Shown here: one piece after another, positions 17,697-25,512 of the stretch
Numbering within the stretch: position 1 is the stretch's first letter
Layout: each line of letters opens with the position of its first letter
Source of the DNA: Neisseria subflava
GTDB lineage: Bacteria; Pseudomonadota; Gammaproteobacteria; Burkholderiales; Neisseriaceae
Direction: 5' to 3'
DNA: 64,000 bases
Assembly: GCF_024205705.1 (NCBI RefSeq)
Contig: NZ_CP073115.1
Span: 620,001-684,000, forward strand
The notes under the pieces: model-generated
The model's input: the letters and a program-made list of their open reading frames with translations, nothing else
Databases searched by the model: none
Told to the model about the DNA's origin: nothing
Made by a program: the position numbers and the translations under genes

Positions 17697-18509
17697 TTAA
17701 ATCACAAAATCCGTAGTCGATAATTGAATGCTTTGATCCATATCGGCAGACGGAGTTTTGGAAGAGCGGCCGACCGGTTTGGCCGGTACGCCGACAACGG
17801 TAATCGAAGACGGTACGTCGGCAACCACCACGCTGCCTGCGCCGATTTTGGCATTTTCGCCGATGCGGATGTTGCCCAAAATCGAAGCATTCGCACCAAT
17901 CATCACGCCATTGCCGATTTTCGGGTGGCGGTCGCCGCTTTCTTTACCCGAACCGCCCAGCGTTACGCCGTGGAGGATGGAAATATTGTTGCCCAAGACA
18001 GCCGTTTCACCGGCCACAAAACCGGTGGCATGGTCGAGCATCAAACCGTGACCGAAACGGGCGGCAGGGTGGATATCGACACCGAAGACTTCCGACATGC
18101 GGTTTTGCAGGAAGTACGCCAGCGTTTTACGGCCGTTTTGATAGAGCCAGTGGTTGATACGGTGTGCCTGTACGGCGTGGAAGCCTTTGAAATACAACAG
18201 CGGAAGTGAATATTCATCACAAGCAGGGTCGCGCTCGTAAATAGCTTTCAAGTCGGCCTCGACACATTTGCTGATACGGGTGTCCACGCTCAAAGCCTGC
18301 TGATAAATTTCAAACAGCGCGCGCACGTCCATACTGCCGAGCTTGCTGGAAAGATGGTAGGCAAGTACCGAATCGAGCGAATCGTGGCGCAACACGGTTT
18401 GATGCAGGAAGCTCGCCAGCATCGGTTCGGCCGCGGCTGCAGCTTCGGTTTCTTCGCGGATGGTGTGCCACAGATTAAAATCGGTTGAATTCAAATGGTC
18501 TTTTTTCAT
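17697..18509 (-). CDS. cysE: Serine O-acetyltransferase CysE
   Basis: Catalyses acetyl-CoA + L-serine to O-acetylserine, the first step of cysteine synthesis. The 270-residue product has the helical N-terminal SATase domain (~10-140), the linker HRINHWLYQNGRK, and a left-handed beta-helix of hexapeptide repeats (~145-240; HPAARFGHGLMLDHATG holds the catalytic His/Asp, and LHGVTLGGSG the CoA loop). The C-terminal tail ends in Ile, as needed for docking into cysteine synthase (inference). Convergent with the phosphatase gene, divergent from grpE. Confidence 0.95.
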   Translation of the reverse strand: MKKDHLNSTDFNLWHTIREETEAAAAAEPMLASFLHQTVLRHDSLDSVLAYHLSSKLGSMDVRALFEIYQQALSVDTRISKCVEADLKAIYERDPACDEYSLPLLYFKGFHAVQAHRINHWLYQNGRKTLAYFLQNRMSEVFGVDIHPAARFGHGLMLDHATGFVAGETAVLGNNISILHGVTLGGSGKESGDRHPKIGNGVMIGANASILGNIRIGENAKIGAGSVVVADVPSSITVVGVPAKPVGRSSKTPSADMDQSIQLSTTDFVI

Positions 18510-18600
18510 GTTTGAAGCCGTCTGAAGAATAAAATCAGATGGTTATCTTACCGTTTTCCAACGTCTTTTAACAAGGCATTTGATAATCGGTATTCAAATG

Positions 18601-18628
18601 CTTGAAGTTTTTTCAGACGGCCTTATAT
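18601..18628 (+). promoter_or_regulatory. Sigma-32-like heat-shock promoter of grpE, overlapping a DUS
   Basis: CTTGAA at 18601-18606, a 14-base spacer, then CCTTATAT at 18621-18628 (consensus CTTGAA-N13/14-CCCCATnT). The same layout occurs before dnaK. A complete DUS (18612-18623, reverse strand) fills the spacer and supplies the first bases of the -10 element. Confidence 0.65.
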
Positions 18629-18668
18629 ATGAAACATCGAATATCAACACGCTAAAAGGATGTCAGAA

Positions 18669-19220
18669 ATGACGGAGCATAACGAACAACATCAACACGA
18701 AGCAGAAGAAGCGGCAGCCGTAGAAACTGCCGAAACCGTTGAAACCGAACAGGCCGAACCGACTTACGAAGAACTTCAGGCGCGTGTCGCCGAGTTGGAA
18801 GGCCAGCTCAAAGACAGCGAGCTGCGCGGTTTGGCAAACGAGCAAAACCTGCGCCGCCGCCATCAGCAGGAAATCGCCGACACCCATAAATTCGCCGGAC
18901 AAAAATTTGCAACAGAAATGTTGCCGGTTAAAGATTATCTCGAAATGGCGCTGCTCGACCAAAGCGGTAATTTCGATGCCCTGAAAATGGGCGTGCAAAT
19001 GACTTTGAACGAGCTGCAAAAAGCATTTGATGCCACACACATTAAAGAAATCAACCCACAGCCGGGTGACAAACTCGATCCGCACCAACATCAAGCGATG
19101 CAGGCAGTCGTCAGCGAGCAAGAGCCGAATACCATCGTCAGCGTGATGAAAAAAGGCTATACATTGGCCGACCGCGTACTGCGTCCTGCGATGGTTGTTG
19201 TGGCGAAAAAAGAAGATTGA
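18669..19220 (+). CDS. grpE: Nucleotide exchange factor GrpE
   Basis: Releases ADP from DnaK in the protein-folding cycle. The ~183-residue product has an acidic N-terminal arm, a long coiled coil (~30-95, with ELQARVAELEGQLKD) and the C-terminal beta-wing domain (HQHQAMQAV...NTIVSVMKKGYTLADRVLRPAMVVV), all canonical. Two in-frame ATGs exist (18660 and 18669); AAAAGGA sits 8 bases before the second, so 18669 is preferred. Preceded by a sigma-32-like promoter. dnaK follows 304 bases downstream with its own promoter. Confidence 0.94.
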   Translation: MTEHNEQHQHEAEEAAAVETAETVETEQAEPTYEELQARVAELEGQLKDSELRGLANEQNLRRRHQQEIADTHKFAGQKFATEMLPVKDYLEMALLDQSGNFDALKMGVQMTLNELQKAFDATHIKEINPQPGDKLDPHQHQAMQAVVSEQEPNTIVSVMKKGYTLADRVLRPAMVVVAKKED

Positions 19221-19424
19221 AGGCACCGCTTGATAAAGTTTATCAAGCATAAAATCTTCAGACGGTCTTATCCGGTTTCAAATCCCGATGTTCCGCTATT
19301 GGAAAATCATTCCGATAAACCGGAATCAGAAAATTAAAGCCGGTCATCTGAAAAAAGAATAAACGGCTTGTGGATAAATAAATCAAGTATTTGAATTTAA
19401 TTTAAAAAAAAATTCAAATTAAGC

Positions 19425-19452
19425 CTTGAAAAAAAATGAAGCAACCTTATTT
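19425..19452 (+). promoter_or_regulatory. Sigma-32-like promoter of dnaK (in the grpE-dnaK gap)
   Basis: CTTGAA (19425-19430), 14-base spacer, CCTTATTT (19445-19452), about 70 bases before the dnaK start. The rest of the 304-base gap (19221-19524) holds an AT-rich inverted repeat (ATTTGAATTT / AAATTCAAAT, about 19389-19419) that could be a grpE terminator, and a degenerate DUS near 19258. No gene seen. Confidence 0.65.
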
Positions 19453-19524
19453 ACAAGCCATCGGAACGAAATGTTCCACAGGATTATTAATTTAGAAAAG
19501 TTTATTTATTAGGAGCAACATAAT

Positions 19525-21453
19525 ATGGCAAAAGTAATCGGTATTGACTTAGGTACAACCAACTCTTGTTTGGCTATTTCTGAAAACGGTCAAACCAAAG
19601 TGATCGAAAATGCAGAAGGTGCACGCACCACTCCTTCCGTTATCGCTTATTTGGACGGCGGCGAAATCCTCGTCGGCGCGCCTGCAAAACGCCAAGCGGT
19701 AACCAACGCTAAAAACACTATTTACGCCGCCAAACGTTTGATCGGCCACAAATTTGAAGACAAAGAAGTTCAACGCGACATCGAATCTATGCCTTTCGAA
19801 ATCATCAAAGCTAGCAACGGCGACGCATGGGTGAAAGCGCAAGGTAAAGAGCTGTCTCCTCCTCAAATTTCCGCAGAAGTTTTGCGTAAAATGAAAGAAG
19901 CCGCTGAAGCTTACTTGGGCGAGAAAGTCACCGAAGCCGTGATTACCGTTCCTGCATACTTCAATGACAGTCAACGTCAAGCAACTAAAGACGCGGGTCG
20001 CATCGCAGGTTTGGAAGTAAAACGTATCATCAACGAACCAACCGCTGCCGCTTTGGCATTCGGTATGGACAAAGGCGACAACAAAGACCGCAAAGTAGCC
20101 GTATATGACTTGGGTGGTGGTACTTTCGATATCTCCATCATCGAAATCGCCAACCTCGACGGCGACAAACAATTTGAAGTATTGGCTACCAACGGCGATA
20201 CTTTCTTGGGCGGTGAAGACTTTGACCAACGCTTGATCGACTACATCATTGACGAGTTCAAAAAAGAACAAGGCATTGATTTGAAACAAGACGTAATGGC
20301 TCTGCAACGTCTGAAAGAAGCTGCTGAAAAAGCCAAAATCGAATTGTCCAGCGGTCAGCAAACTGAAATCAACCTGCCATACATCACTATGGACGCAACC
20401 GGTCCTAAACACTTGGCCATGAAAATTACCCGTGCCAAATTTGAAAGCCTGGTTGAAGATTTGATCCAACGTTCTATCGAGCCTTGCAAAATCGCATTGA
20501 AAGATGCCGGCTTGAGCACCAGCGACATCGACGACGTGATTTTGGTCGGTGGTCAAAGCCGTATGCCGAAAGTACAAGAAGCCGTTAAAGCCTTCTTCGG
20601 TAAAGAGCCTCGTAAAGACGTGAACCCTGATGAAGCTGTTGCCGTAGGTGCAGCGATTCAAGGCGAAGTATTGAGCGGCGGCCGTAGTGACGTATTGCTG
20701 TTGGACGTAACTCCTCTGTCTTTGGGTATCGAAACCATGGGCGGTGTGATGACCAAGCTGATTCAAAAGAACACTACTATTCCGACTAAAGCGTCTCAAG
20801 TGTTCTCTACTGCCGAAGACAACCAAAGCGCAGTAACCATCCACGTACTGCAAGGCGAACGCGAACGCGCTTCTGCCAACAAATCTTTGGGTCAGTTCAA
20901 CTTGACCGACATCGCACCTGCACCACGCGGTATGCCGCAAATTGAAGTTACTTTCGACATCGACGCCAACGGTATCTTGCACGTTTCTGCCAAAGACAAA
21001 GGCACCGGTAAAGCTGCCAACATTACCATCCAAGGTTCTTCAGGTTTGAGCGAAGAGGAAATCGAACGCATGGTGAAAGATGCCGAAGCCAACGCTGAAG
21101 AAGATAAAAAACTGACTGAATTGGTCGCTTCCCGCAACCAAGCCGAAGCCCTGATTCACTCTGTGAAAAAATCTCTGACTGACTACGGCGACAAACTCGA
21201 CGCTGCCGAGAAAGAAAAAATTGAAGCTGCGTTGAAAGAAGCTGAAGAAGCGGTTAAAGGCGACGACAAAGCCGCTATCGATGCCAAAGCCGAAGCTTTG
21301 GGTGCAGCCAGCCAAAAATTGGGCGAAATGGTTTACGCTCAAGCGCAAGCCGAAGCACAAGCAGGCGAGGGCGCACAAGCCGAGTCTTCCGCTAAGAAAG
21401 ACGACGACGTTGTAGATGCCGACTTTGAAGAAGTAAAAGACGACAAAAAATAA
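19525..21453 (+). CDS. dnaK: Chaperone DnaK (Hsp70)
   Basis: ATP-dependent chaperone that binds exposed hydrophobic segments, working with DnaJ and GrpE. The 642-residue product starts [17 protein letters not shown] (phosphate-1 loop). It has the Hsp70 signatures [13 protein letters not shown] and [14 protein letters not shown], the substrate domain (~385-505), a helical lid and the C-terminal EEVKDDKK tail. Shine-Dalgarno TTAGGAG upstream. A sigma-32-like promoter and a strong terminator frame it as a single transcript. dnaJ is not next to it in this window. Confidence 0.98.
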   Translation: MAKVIGIDLGTTNSCLAISENGQTKVIENAEGARTTPSVIAYLDGGEILVGAPAKRQAVTNAKNTIYAAKRLIGHKFEDKEVQRDIESMPFEIIKASNGDAWVKAQGKELSPPQISAEVLRKMKEAAEAYLGEKVTEAVITVPAYFNDSQRQATKDAGRIAGLEVKRIINEPTAAALAFGMDKGDNKDRKVAVYDLGGGTFDISIIEIANLDGDKQFEVLATNGDTFLGGEDFDQRLIDYIIDEFKKEQGIDLKQDVMALQRLKEAAEKAKIELSSGQQTEINLPYITMDATGPKHLAMKITRAKFESLVEDLIQRSIEPCKIALKDAGLSTSDIDDVILVGGQSRMPKVQEAVKAFFGKEPRKDVNPDEAVAVGAAIQGEVLSGGRSDVLLLDVTPLSLGIETMGGVMTKLIQKNTTIPTKASQVFSTAEDNQSAVTIHVLQGERERASANKSLGQFNLTDIAPAPRGMPQIEVTFDIDANGILHVSAKDKGTGKAANITIQGSSGLSEEEIERMVKDAEANAEEDKKLTELVASRNQAEALIHSVKKSLTDYGDKLDAAEKEKIEAALKEAEEAVKGDDKAAIDAKAEALGAASQKLGEMVYAQAQAEAQAGEGAQAESSAKKDDDVVDADFEEVKDDKK

Positions 21454-21466
21454 TTGATGCCGTCTG

Positions 21467-21498
21467 AAAAAAGCGCGAATCGAAAGGTTCGCGCTTTT
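21467..21498 (+). terminator. dnaK terminator
   Basis: Perfect stem AAAAAGCGCGAA / TTCGCGCTTTTT with an 8-base loop and a T-rich tail, 14 bases past the dnaK stop. A DUS abuts its left arm. Confidence 0.88.
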
Positions 21499-21720
21499 TG
21501 TCGTTTGGGAAATGTGTAAAGACGTTTTGTCAAAATTGACGGTAAACTTTCAAAACCTTGCTACATCATTGTGTCGCCATACTTCTATTGCCGAATTTTG
21601 AACAGATTTCGCCGAATGCTGACAGCAGCTGACAGTTACAGCCATTAATATTTGTCCATCGCTTGAGTGCGAATAAATTCTTATTTTTACCTCAAATCAA
21701 CCCCTTGAAAGAAGATAAAT

Positions 21721-21939
21721 ATGAAAAAACTGATTCAAATGACCTCTTTGATGGTTGCGGCTGCCGGCTTGGTATTGGCTCCTGTCGCTTCTGCACACGG
21801 CAAACACGAAATGCATCCGAAACAAGAGCGTATGTACAAAAAAGCCAAACCGCAAAAAATGAAAAAAACTGCACCTAAAGCCAAACACCACGCAGCTAAG
21901 CCCAAACATCATCAAGAGCATCGCCACGAACATCATTAA
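21721..21939 (+). CDS. Small exported His/Lys-rich protein, unknown function
   Basis: A 72-residue product with a clear signal peptide (MKKLIQMTSLMVAAAGLVL..., cleavage after VASA at 25). The mature part has 47 residues, 11 of them His and 12 Lys, clustered as KHEMH, KHHAAKPKHH and HRHEHH. No Cys. Shine-Dalgarno GAAAGAAG is upstream and a DUS-pair terminator downstream, so this is a real single-gene transcript. The composition suggests periplasmic metal (Zn, Cu, Ni) binding or polyanion binding; that is inference only. I do not recognise a named family. Confidence 0.7.
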   Translation: MKKLIQMTSLMVAAAGLVLAPVASAHGKHEMHPKQERMYKKAKPQKMKKTAPKAKHHAAKPKHHQEHRHEHH

Positions 21940-21960
21940 GATGAATCCTTAACAATAAAT

Positions 21961-22002
21961 AAGGCCGTCTGAAACCCAAACATCAGTTTTCAGACGGCCT
22001 TT
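21961..22002. terminator. DUS-pair terminator
   Basis: 14-base inverted DUS arms with a 13-base loop between the converging small exported protein gene and the DUF2868 gene. Confidence 0.8.
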
Positions 22003-22012
22003 GGTTTATCTG

Positions 22013-23353
22013 TCAAATAGCGCTTTGCCGTTTTTCTTGTGCCAAACGGGTTGGCTCCAGCCAGGCAATGTTTCTTTCTGCCAGCGCATCGCGCCAATAA
22101 TCCAGTTTGGTATCCAAATCTTCAGAGAAACTGTCTTGATTCAAAAGCTGAATGATAACGCCGCCGTCCGTAGCTTCGGCCAAACGGCTGATTTGACGTA
22201 AAATGCCGCGGTCGGGAACAGTTTGCGTGCGTACGCCGATGAGAAGTTGCGCCGGAGTTTGTTTCAATTCGGCTTCTAATTGTTCCAAATCTTTTCTGCC
22301 GGCAGCCACGCCTTTGTCTATCCATTCTTGAGCCAAAACGCCGGAAAACCAAAGCGGCTCAGACCATTCCGTTTCCAGTGTAACAGCCCATTTAGGCGCA
22401 TTATTCAGCGTAATTTTGGATGAAACAGGAACGATGTTTTCCTGAAAATCATCGGCATCGACAATCTTCGTTTGCCATGTGCGGAGGATGTTTTGATAGT
22501 AGGGCTGATTCAAATCCAAACGTTCGCGAAGGGTTTTTAAAGTAATCTTGCAAGTCAGCCAAGCAAGCAAGCGCGGCAGAATGCCATAGCAGATAATGCT
22601 GCCGATGAGTAAACCCGCCCAAGCGCGAGCATCTTCGATATGATTGTTCAGACGGCCTGCAATCACAGCCTGACTGTCGGGAACAGGAAAGCCCAAACAT
22701 TCCGGCAGCCATGACGAAGCCTCAACCGTTTTCACCAATGCCGTATTGCTTAAAAGCGTACTTTCCCAGTTGAACGTATATTGACGCACCAAAAGCAGCA
22801 GCAAAACAGAAACCAACATTCCCGACAGCGTACAAAGCCACAGGCCGTGTGAAGTTACACCAATCAGCCAACGCGTTTGCGGTTTGCGCCATTCATCCAC
22901 ATAAAGCCGCAAAATTGCCTGATTGACCGGGTCTTTACCTCGGAACCAAGTTGCCGGACTGCTGATAAAGTGCACATTTTTCAAACGCAGGAATAAAGTC
23001 GCCAACCACACCAGCAGCATGACCGTATTCATGCCCAAAATCCCGGCCAATACCAGAAAAAAGTTCAGCCCCTGATTGTCCATCAACAGATAAGTGCTGG
23101 AAAAACCGACCGTAAACAACAACGTCGCCGCAACAATCCAAAGCCAAAACGAGCCTGTCTCCACCTGTTGCAACACATATTTCAAATGCTGGTCGCGGTC
23201 AATAATTTGAGCACGGCGTATCAGTTTTTCCTCATTGCCGCCATCAATATGTCGCAACGCTTCCGTCGCCTGCACAGGATCTCCCGGAAAAATATAGGCA
23301 CGTTCTTCAAGGATACGGACCAATTCGACAAGTTTTTGCGATGGATTCAACAT
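22013..23353 (-). CDS. DUF2868 family membrane protein
   Basis: A 446-residue inner-membrane protein with hydrophobic segments near residues 68-90, 96-120, 165-190 and 248-272, and a soluble C-terminal half (~290-446). The layout and the LWIVAATLLFTVGFSSTYLLM segment fit the DUF2868 family, for which no reaction is known. In other bacteria DUF2868 genes often neighbour a GTPase of the DUF3482 type; none is seen here within the window. No strong ribosome binding site at the ATG (23353). Confidence 0.7.
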   Translation of the reverse strand: MLNPSQKLVELVRILEERAYIFPGDPVQATEALRHIDGGNEEKLIRRAQIIDRDQHLKYVLQQVETGSFWLWIVAATLLFTVGFSSTYLLMDNQGLNFFLVLAGILGMNTVMLLVWLATLFLRLKNVHFISSPATWFRGKDPVNQAILRLYVDEWRKPQTRWLIGVTSHGLWLCTLSGMLVSVLLLLLVRQYTFNWESTLLSNTALVKTVEASSWLPECLGFPVPDSQAVIAGRLNNHIEDARAWAGLLIGSIICYGILPRLLAWLTCKITLKTLRERLDLNQPYYQNILRTWQTKIVDADDFQENIVPVSSKITLNNAPKWAVTLETEWSEPLWFSGVLAQEWIDKGVAAGRKDLEQLEAELKQTPAQLLIGVRTQTVPDRGILRQISRLAEATDGGVIIQLLNQDSFSEDLDTKLDYWRDALAERNIAWLEPTRLAQEKRQSAI

Positions 23354-23479
23354 AAATGATAGGCCGTCTGAAAGATAAAATGGAAACGTCTGTTATACCC
23401 CAAATAAACCCCTTTTTTGCAAAGGTCAAAAAATTAAAAGCAGTTTTGATTTTGAATAGGGTATATAGTGGAATAGATG

Positions 23480-23504
23480 TAAAAAAAGCAGCCCGAAAGC
23501 TGCT
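23480..23504 (-). terminator. tRNA-Leu terminator
   Basis: On the minus strand AGCAGC-TTTCGG-GCTGCT followed by a run of T, 12 bases beyond the tRNA 3' end. Confidence 0.85.
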
Positions 23505-23515
23505 CATTTTGAGTG

Positions 23516-23600
23516 TGGTGCGGACGGAGAGACTCGAACTCTCACACCTCTCGGCGCCAGAACCTAAATCTGGTGCGTCTACCAATTTCGCCACGTCCGC
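23516..23600 (-). tRNA. tRNA-Leu (UAG)
   Basis: 85 bases including an encoded CCA. Acceptor stem GCGGACG pairs with CGTCCGC. The loop TTTAGGT gives anticodon TAG. The long variable arm and GGTTCGA-type T loop (GAGTTCGAGTCTC) mark a class II leucine tRNA. Confidence 0.95.
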
Positions 23601-23657
23601 ACTAATTTGAACCGTGGATTATACACAAGATTAATGGGGGTGCAAAGTCTTGTTTGC

Positions 23658-23687
23658 TTGAATTTTTCGGCTTATCCCTTATATAAT
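23658..23687 (+). promoter_or_regulatory. Sigma-70 promoter of the GAF-like gene and ribA
   Basis: TTGAAT, 18-base spacer, TATAAT (23682-23687), about 75 bases upstream of the first start codon. The short transcript leader contains the DUS-pair hairpin at 23698-23732. Confidence 0.6.
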
Positions 23688-23697
23688 GATTTATTCC

Positions 23698-23732
23698 GGC
23701 CGTCTGAAAGCAGGGTTTGTTTTCAGACGGCC
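23698..23732 (+). terminator. DUS-pair hairpin in the leader of the ribA operon
   Basis: GGCCGTCTGAAA and complement with an 11-base loop. It lies downstream of a good promoter and upstream of the first gene, with no T-run after it (CTCAACTTT). It could act as attenuator or mRNA 5' stabiliser, or be just an uptake-sequence pair. Confidence 0.5.
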
Positions 23733-23761
23733 TCAACTTTACTATTGGTGAGGAAGGGCAG

Positions 23762-24427
23762 ATGCCTGCTTTATTGATTAAAGATTTTTTGCAGACGCAA
23801 GGTTTGAAGTTGCCTGCGGATGAGATACATGTTGCTTATTTGACTGCCCAGGCTGTGATTAAAATGGGCAATGCTTCGGTTGAGCGTTCGATTTTGTGGC
23901 CGTCTGAAGACGGTTGGCAGTTGGCGGATTATGTTGATGCCGAACATGAATGGTTGCTGAAACAGATTTTTATGGCTTTGGATTCGGTTGCCGAGCGCAC
24001 CGAGCATTTGAAAAGCGCAGCGGTTTATACAGCGTTTCCGAAAGATGGCGCGTTGTCGCTGGTTCGACTGAGCCGTTGGGGCGTGCCGTTGGAAAATGTG
24101 ATTCCAATCGACGAGCAGGCCGGACAGGCTTTTTTGGCTGTGCGTACGGCGCAAAGCGGTTGGATGAATATTTGTCAGAATGTGGCGTATTGGCAGGAAA
24201 TTGGTGAATTGTCGGCCGAACGCAATCATCCCGGCTTGAGTCAGATTTCTGTTCCTGTCTGTATGCCCAGCGGTGCGGTTTTGGGTGTGGTACATGCCGA
24301 GTTTGATGTCAAAGACGGTGCGCCTGACGAAGTATTGGTGGCTTGGATTGCCCTTGCATTAGCCTTGGCGGAACCTTTGAAAAACCTCTTGGGCATGGCT
24401 GAAAACGAGGAAGCGGAAAATGAGTAA
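23762..24427 (+). CDS. GAF-like domain protein of unknown function, coupled to ribA
   Basis: A 221-residue soluble protein. Residues ~70-215 alternate in a pattern like a GAF/ligand-sensing fold ([19 protein letters not shown], then [20 protein letters not shown] near the C-terminus, typical of the last two GAF strands). No catalytic motif is visible. The open frame extends to 23717, but ATG 23762 has GAGGAAG upstream. The stop overlaps the ribA start by 8 bases, so co-translation with GTP cyclohydrolase II is likely. A link to flavin or nucleotide sensing is inference from context only. Confidence 0.6.
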   Translation: MPALLIKDFLQTQGLKLPADEIHVAYLTAQAVIKMGNASVERSILWPSEDGWQLADYVDAEHEWLLKQIFMALDSVAERTEHLKSAAVYTAFPKDGALSLVRLSRWGVPLENVIPIDEQAGQAFLAVRTAQSGWMNICQNVAYWQEIGELSAERNHPGLSQISVPVCMPSGAVLGVVHAEFDVKDGAPDEVLVAWIALALALAEPLKNLLGMAENEEAENE

Positions 24428-25013
24428 CGCCTTGAAGTTTGTCGCGTCATGCCGTTTGCCTACGGAATGGGGCGAATTTACCATGCACGGCTTTGAAGAA
24501 GAGAGCGGTCAGGAACATGTCGCATTGACGATGGGCGATGTTTCAGACGGCCTGCCTGTGTTGTCGCGTATTCATTCTGAGTGCTTGACCGGCGATGCTT
24601 TATTTTCAGTGAAATGTGATTGTGGCCCTCAGCTTCAAGCGGCGATGCAAGCCGTTCAGAAAGAAGGGCGTGGTGTTATCGTATATTTGCGCCAAGAAGG
24701 CAGGGGCATTGGTTTGATAAACAAAATCCGTGCTTATCGTCTGCAAGATCAGGGCTTGGATACGGTCGAGGCCAATGTAGCGCTCGGCCTTCCTGTTGAT
24801 GCACGCGACTTCACTTTGGCTAAGCAGATTTATGATTATCTGCATATTCGTGAGGTCAGATTGTTGACCAATAATCCTGAAAAAATCCAAACGTTGAAAG
24901 ATTCCGGCATCAATGTGGTCGAACGGATTGCATTACATGTCGGCGAAAATATGGAAAATGAGCGTTATCTGCATACTAAAGCGGATAAATTAGGACATTT
25001 GATTTTCGATTGA
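24420..25013 (+). CDS. ribA: GTP cyclohydrolase II RibA
   Basis: First step of riboflavin synthesis: opens GTP to diaminohydroxy-ribosylaminopyrimidine phosphate, releasing formate and pyrophosphate. The 197-residue product matches E. coli RibA (196). It has the zinc site [18 protein letters not shown] (three Cys) near residues 51-68, [17 protein letters not shown] (~90-106) and the LTNNPEKI motif. No ribB domain is fused. Starts within the upstream GAF-like gene. Confidence 0.95.
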   Translation: MSNALKFVASCRLPTEWGEFTMHGFEEESGQEHVALTMGDVSDGLPVLSRIHSECLTGDALFSVKCDCGPQLQAAMQAVQKEGRGVIVYLRQEGRGIGLINKIRAYRLQDQGLDTVEANVALGLPVDARDFTLAKQIYDYLHIREVRLLTNNPEKIQTLKDSGINVVERIALHVGENMENERYLHTKADKLGHLIFD

Positions 25014-25138
25014 TAGAACGGTATAACGGTAATTTTTGCGGTTAAATAAAATATTCTATATTCTTTCAATGGGATATATTTTTATTTAAATAAAAACCTT
25101 GCACGTAGCCTGATTTTTTGATTTAATGGCAGCTTATC

Positions 25139-25214
25139 GGGTGATTAGCTCAGTTGGTAGAGCGTCTGCCTTACAAGCAGAATGTCGGCGGTTCGACTCC
25201 GTCATCACCCACCA
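25139..25214 (+). tRNA. tRNA-Val (UAC)
   Basis: 76 bases with encoded CCA. Acceptor GGGTGAT/ATCACCC, D arm AGCTCAGTTGGTAGAGC, anticodon loop CTTACAA (TAC), T loop GGTTCGACTCC. Confidence 0.96.
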
Positions 25215-25246
25215 AGTTTCCTTTCATTGTCTTTGACAGTGGATGC

Positions 25247-25323
25247 GCGGTGGTAGCTCAGTTGGTTAGAGTACCGGCCTGTCACGCCGGGGGTCGCGGG
25301 TTCGAGCCCCGTCCGCCGCGCCA
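25247..25323 (+). tRNA. tRNA-Asp (GUC)
   Basis: 77 bases with encoded CCA. Acceptor GCGGTGG pairs with CCGCCGC (one G-U). The anticodon loop CTGTCAC carries GTC, T loop GGGTTCGAGCCCC. It follows tRNA-Val by 32 bases, probably one transcript. Confidence 0.95.
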
Positions 25324-25329
25324 TTATTT

Positions 25330-25360
25330 AAAAAGCACTGATAATATCAGTGCTTTTTTA
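25330..25360 (+). terminator. Terminator of the tRNA-Val/tRNA-Asp unit
   Basis: AAAAGCACTGATA / TATCAGTGCTTTTTT hairpin followed by further T-rich sequence. Confidence 0.88.
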
Positions 25361-25454
25361 TTTTTCTTAAAGACACTATTAAACTGCGAAAATAGAAACA
25401 GGTAAGTAACAGGATATTGAAATACTGTTTAATCTTAATTTCTGATGATTGAAA

Positions 25455-25493
25455 AAAGGCCGTCTGAAACTTTTAAAGTTTCAGACGGCCTTT
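25455..25493 (-). terminator. DUS-pair terminator after parE
   Basis: 17-base inverted DUS arms with a 5-base loop, 20 bases past the parE stop. Confidence 0.85.
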
Positions 25494-25512
25494 AGTCTAT
25501 TGAAACAATAGA

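Noticed and set aside
19549..21033. A 494-codon minus-strand open frame
   Set aside because: Antisense to dnaK; it arises from dnaK's biased codon use and has no ribosome binding site.
23459..23475. TATAGTGGA, resembling the end of a Correia element
   Set aside because: Only about nine bases match and there is no paired inverted end, so no Correia repeat is supported.
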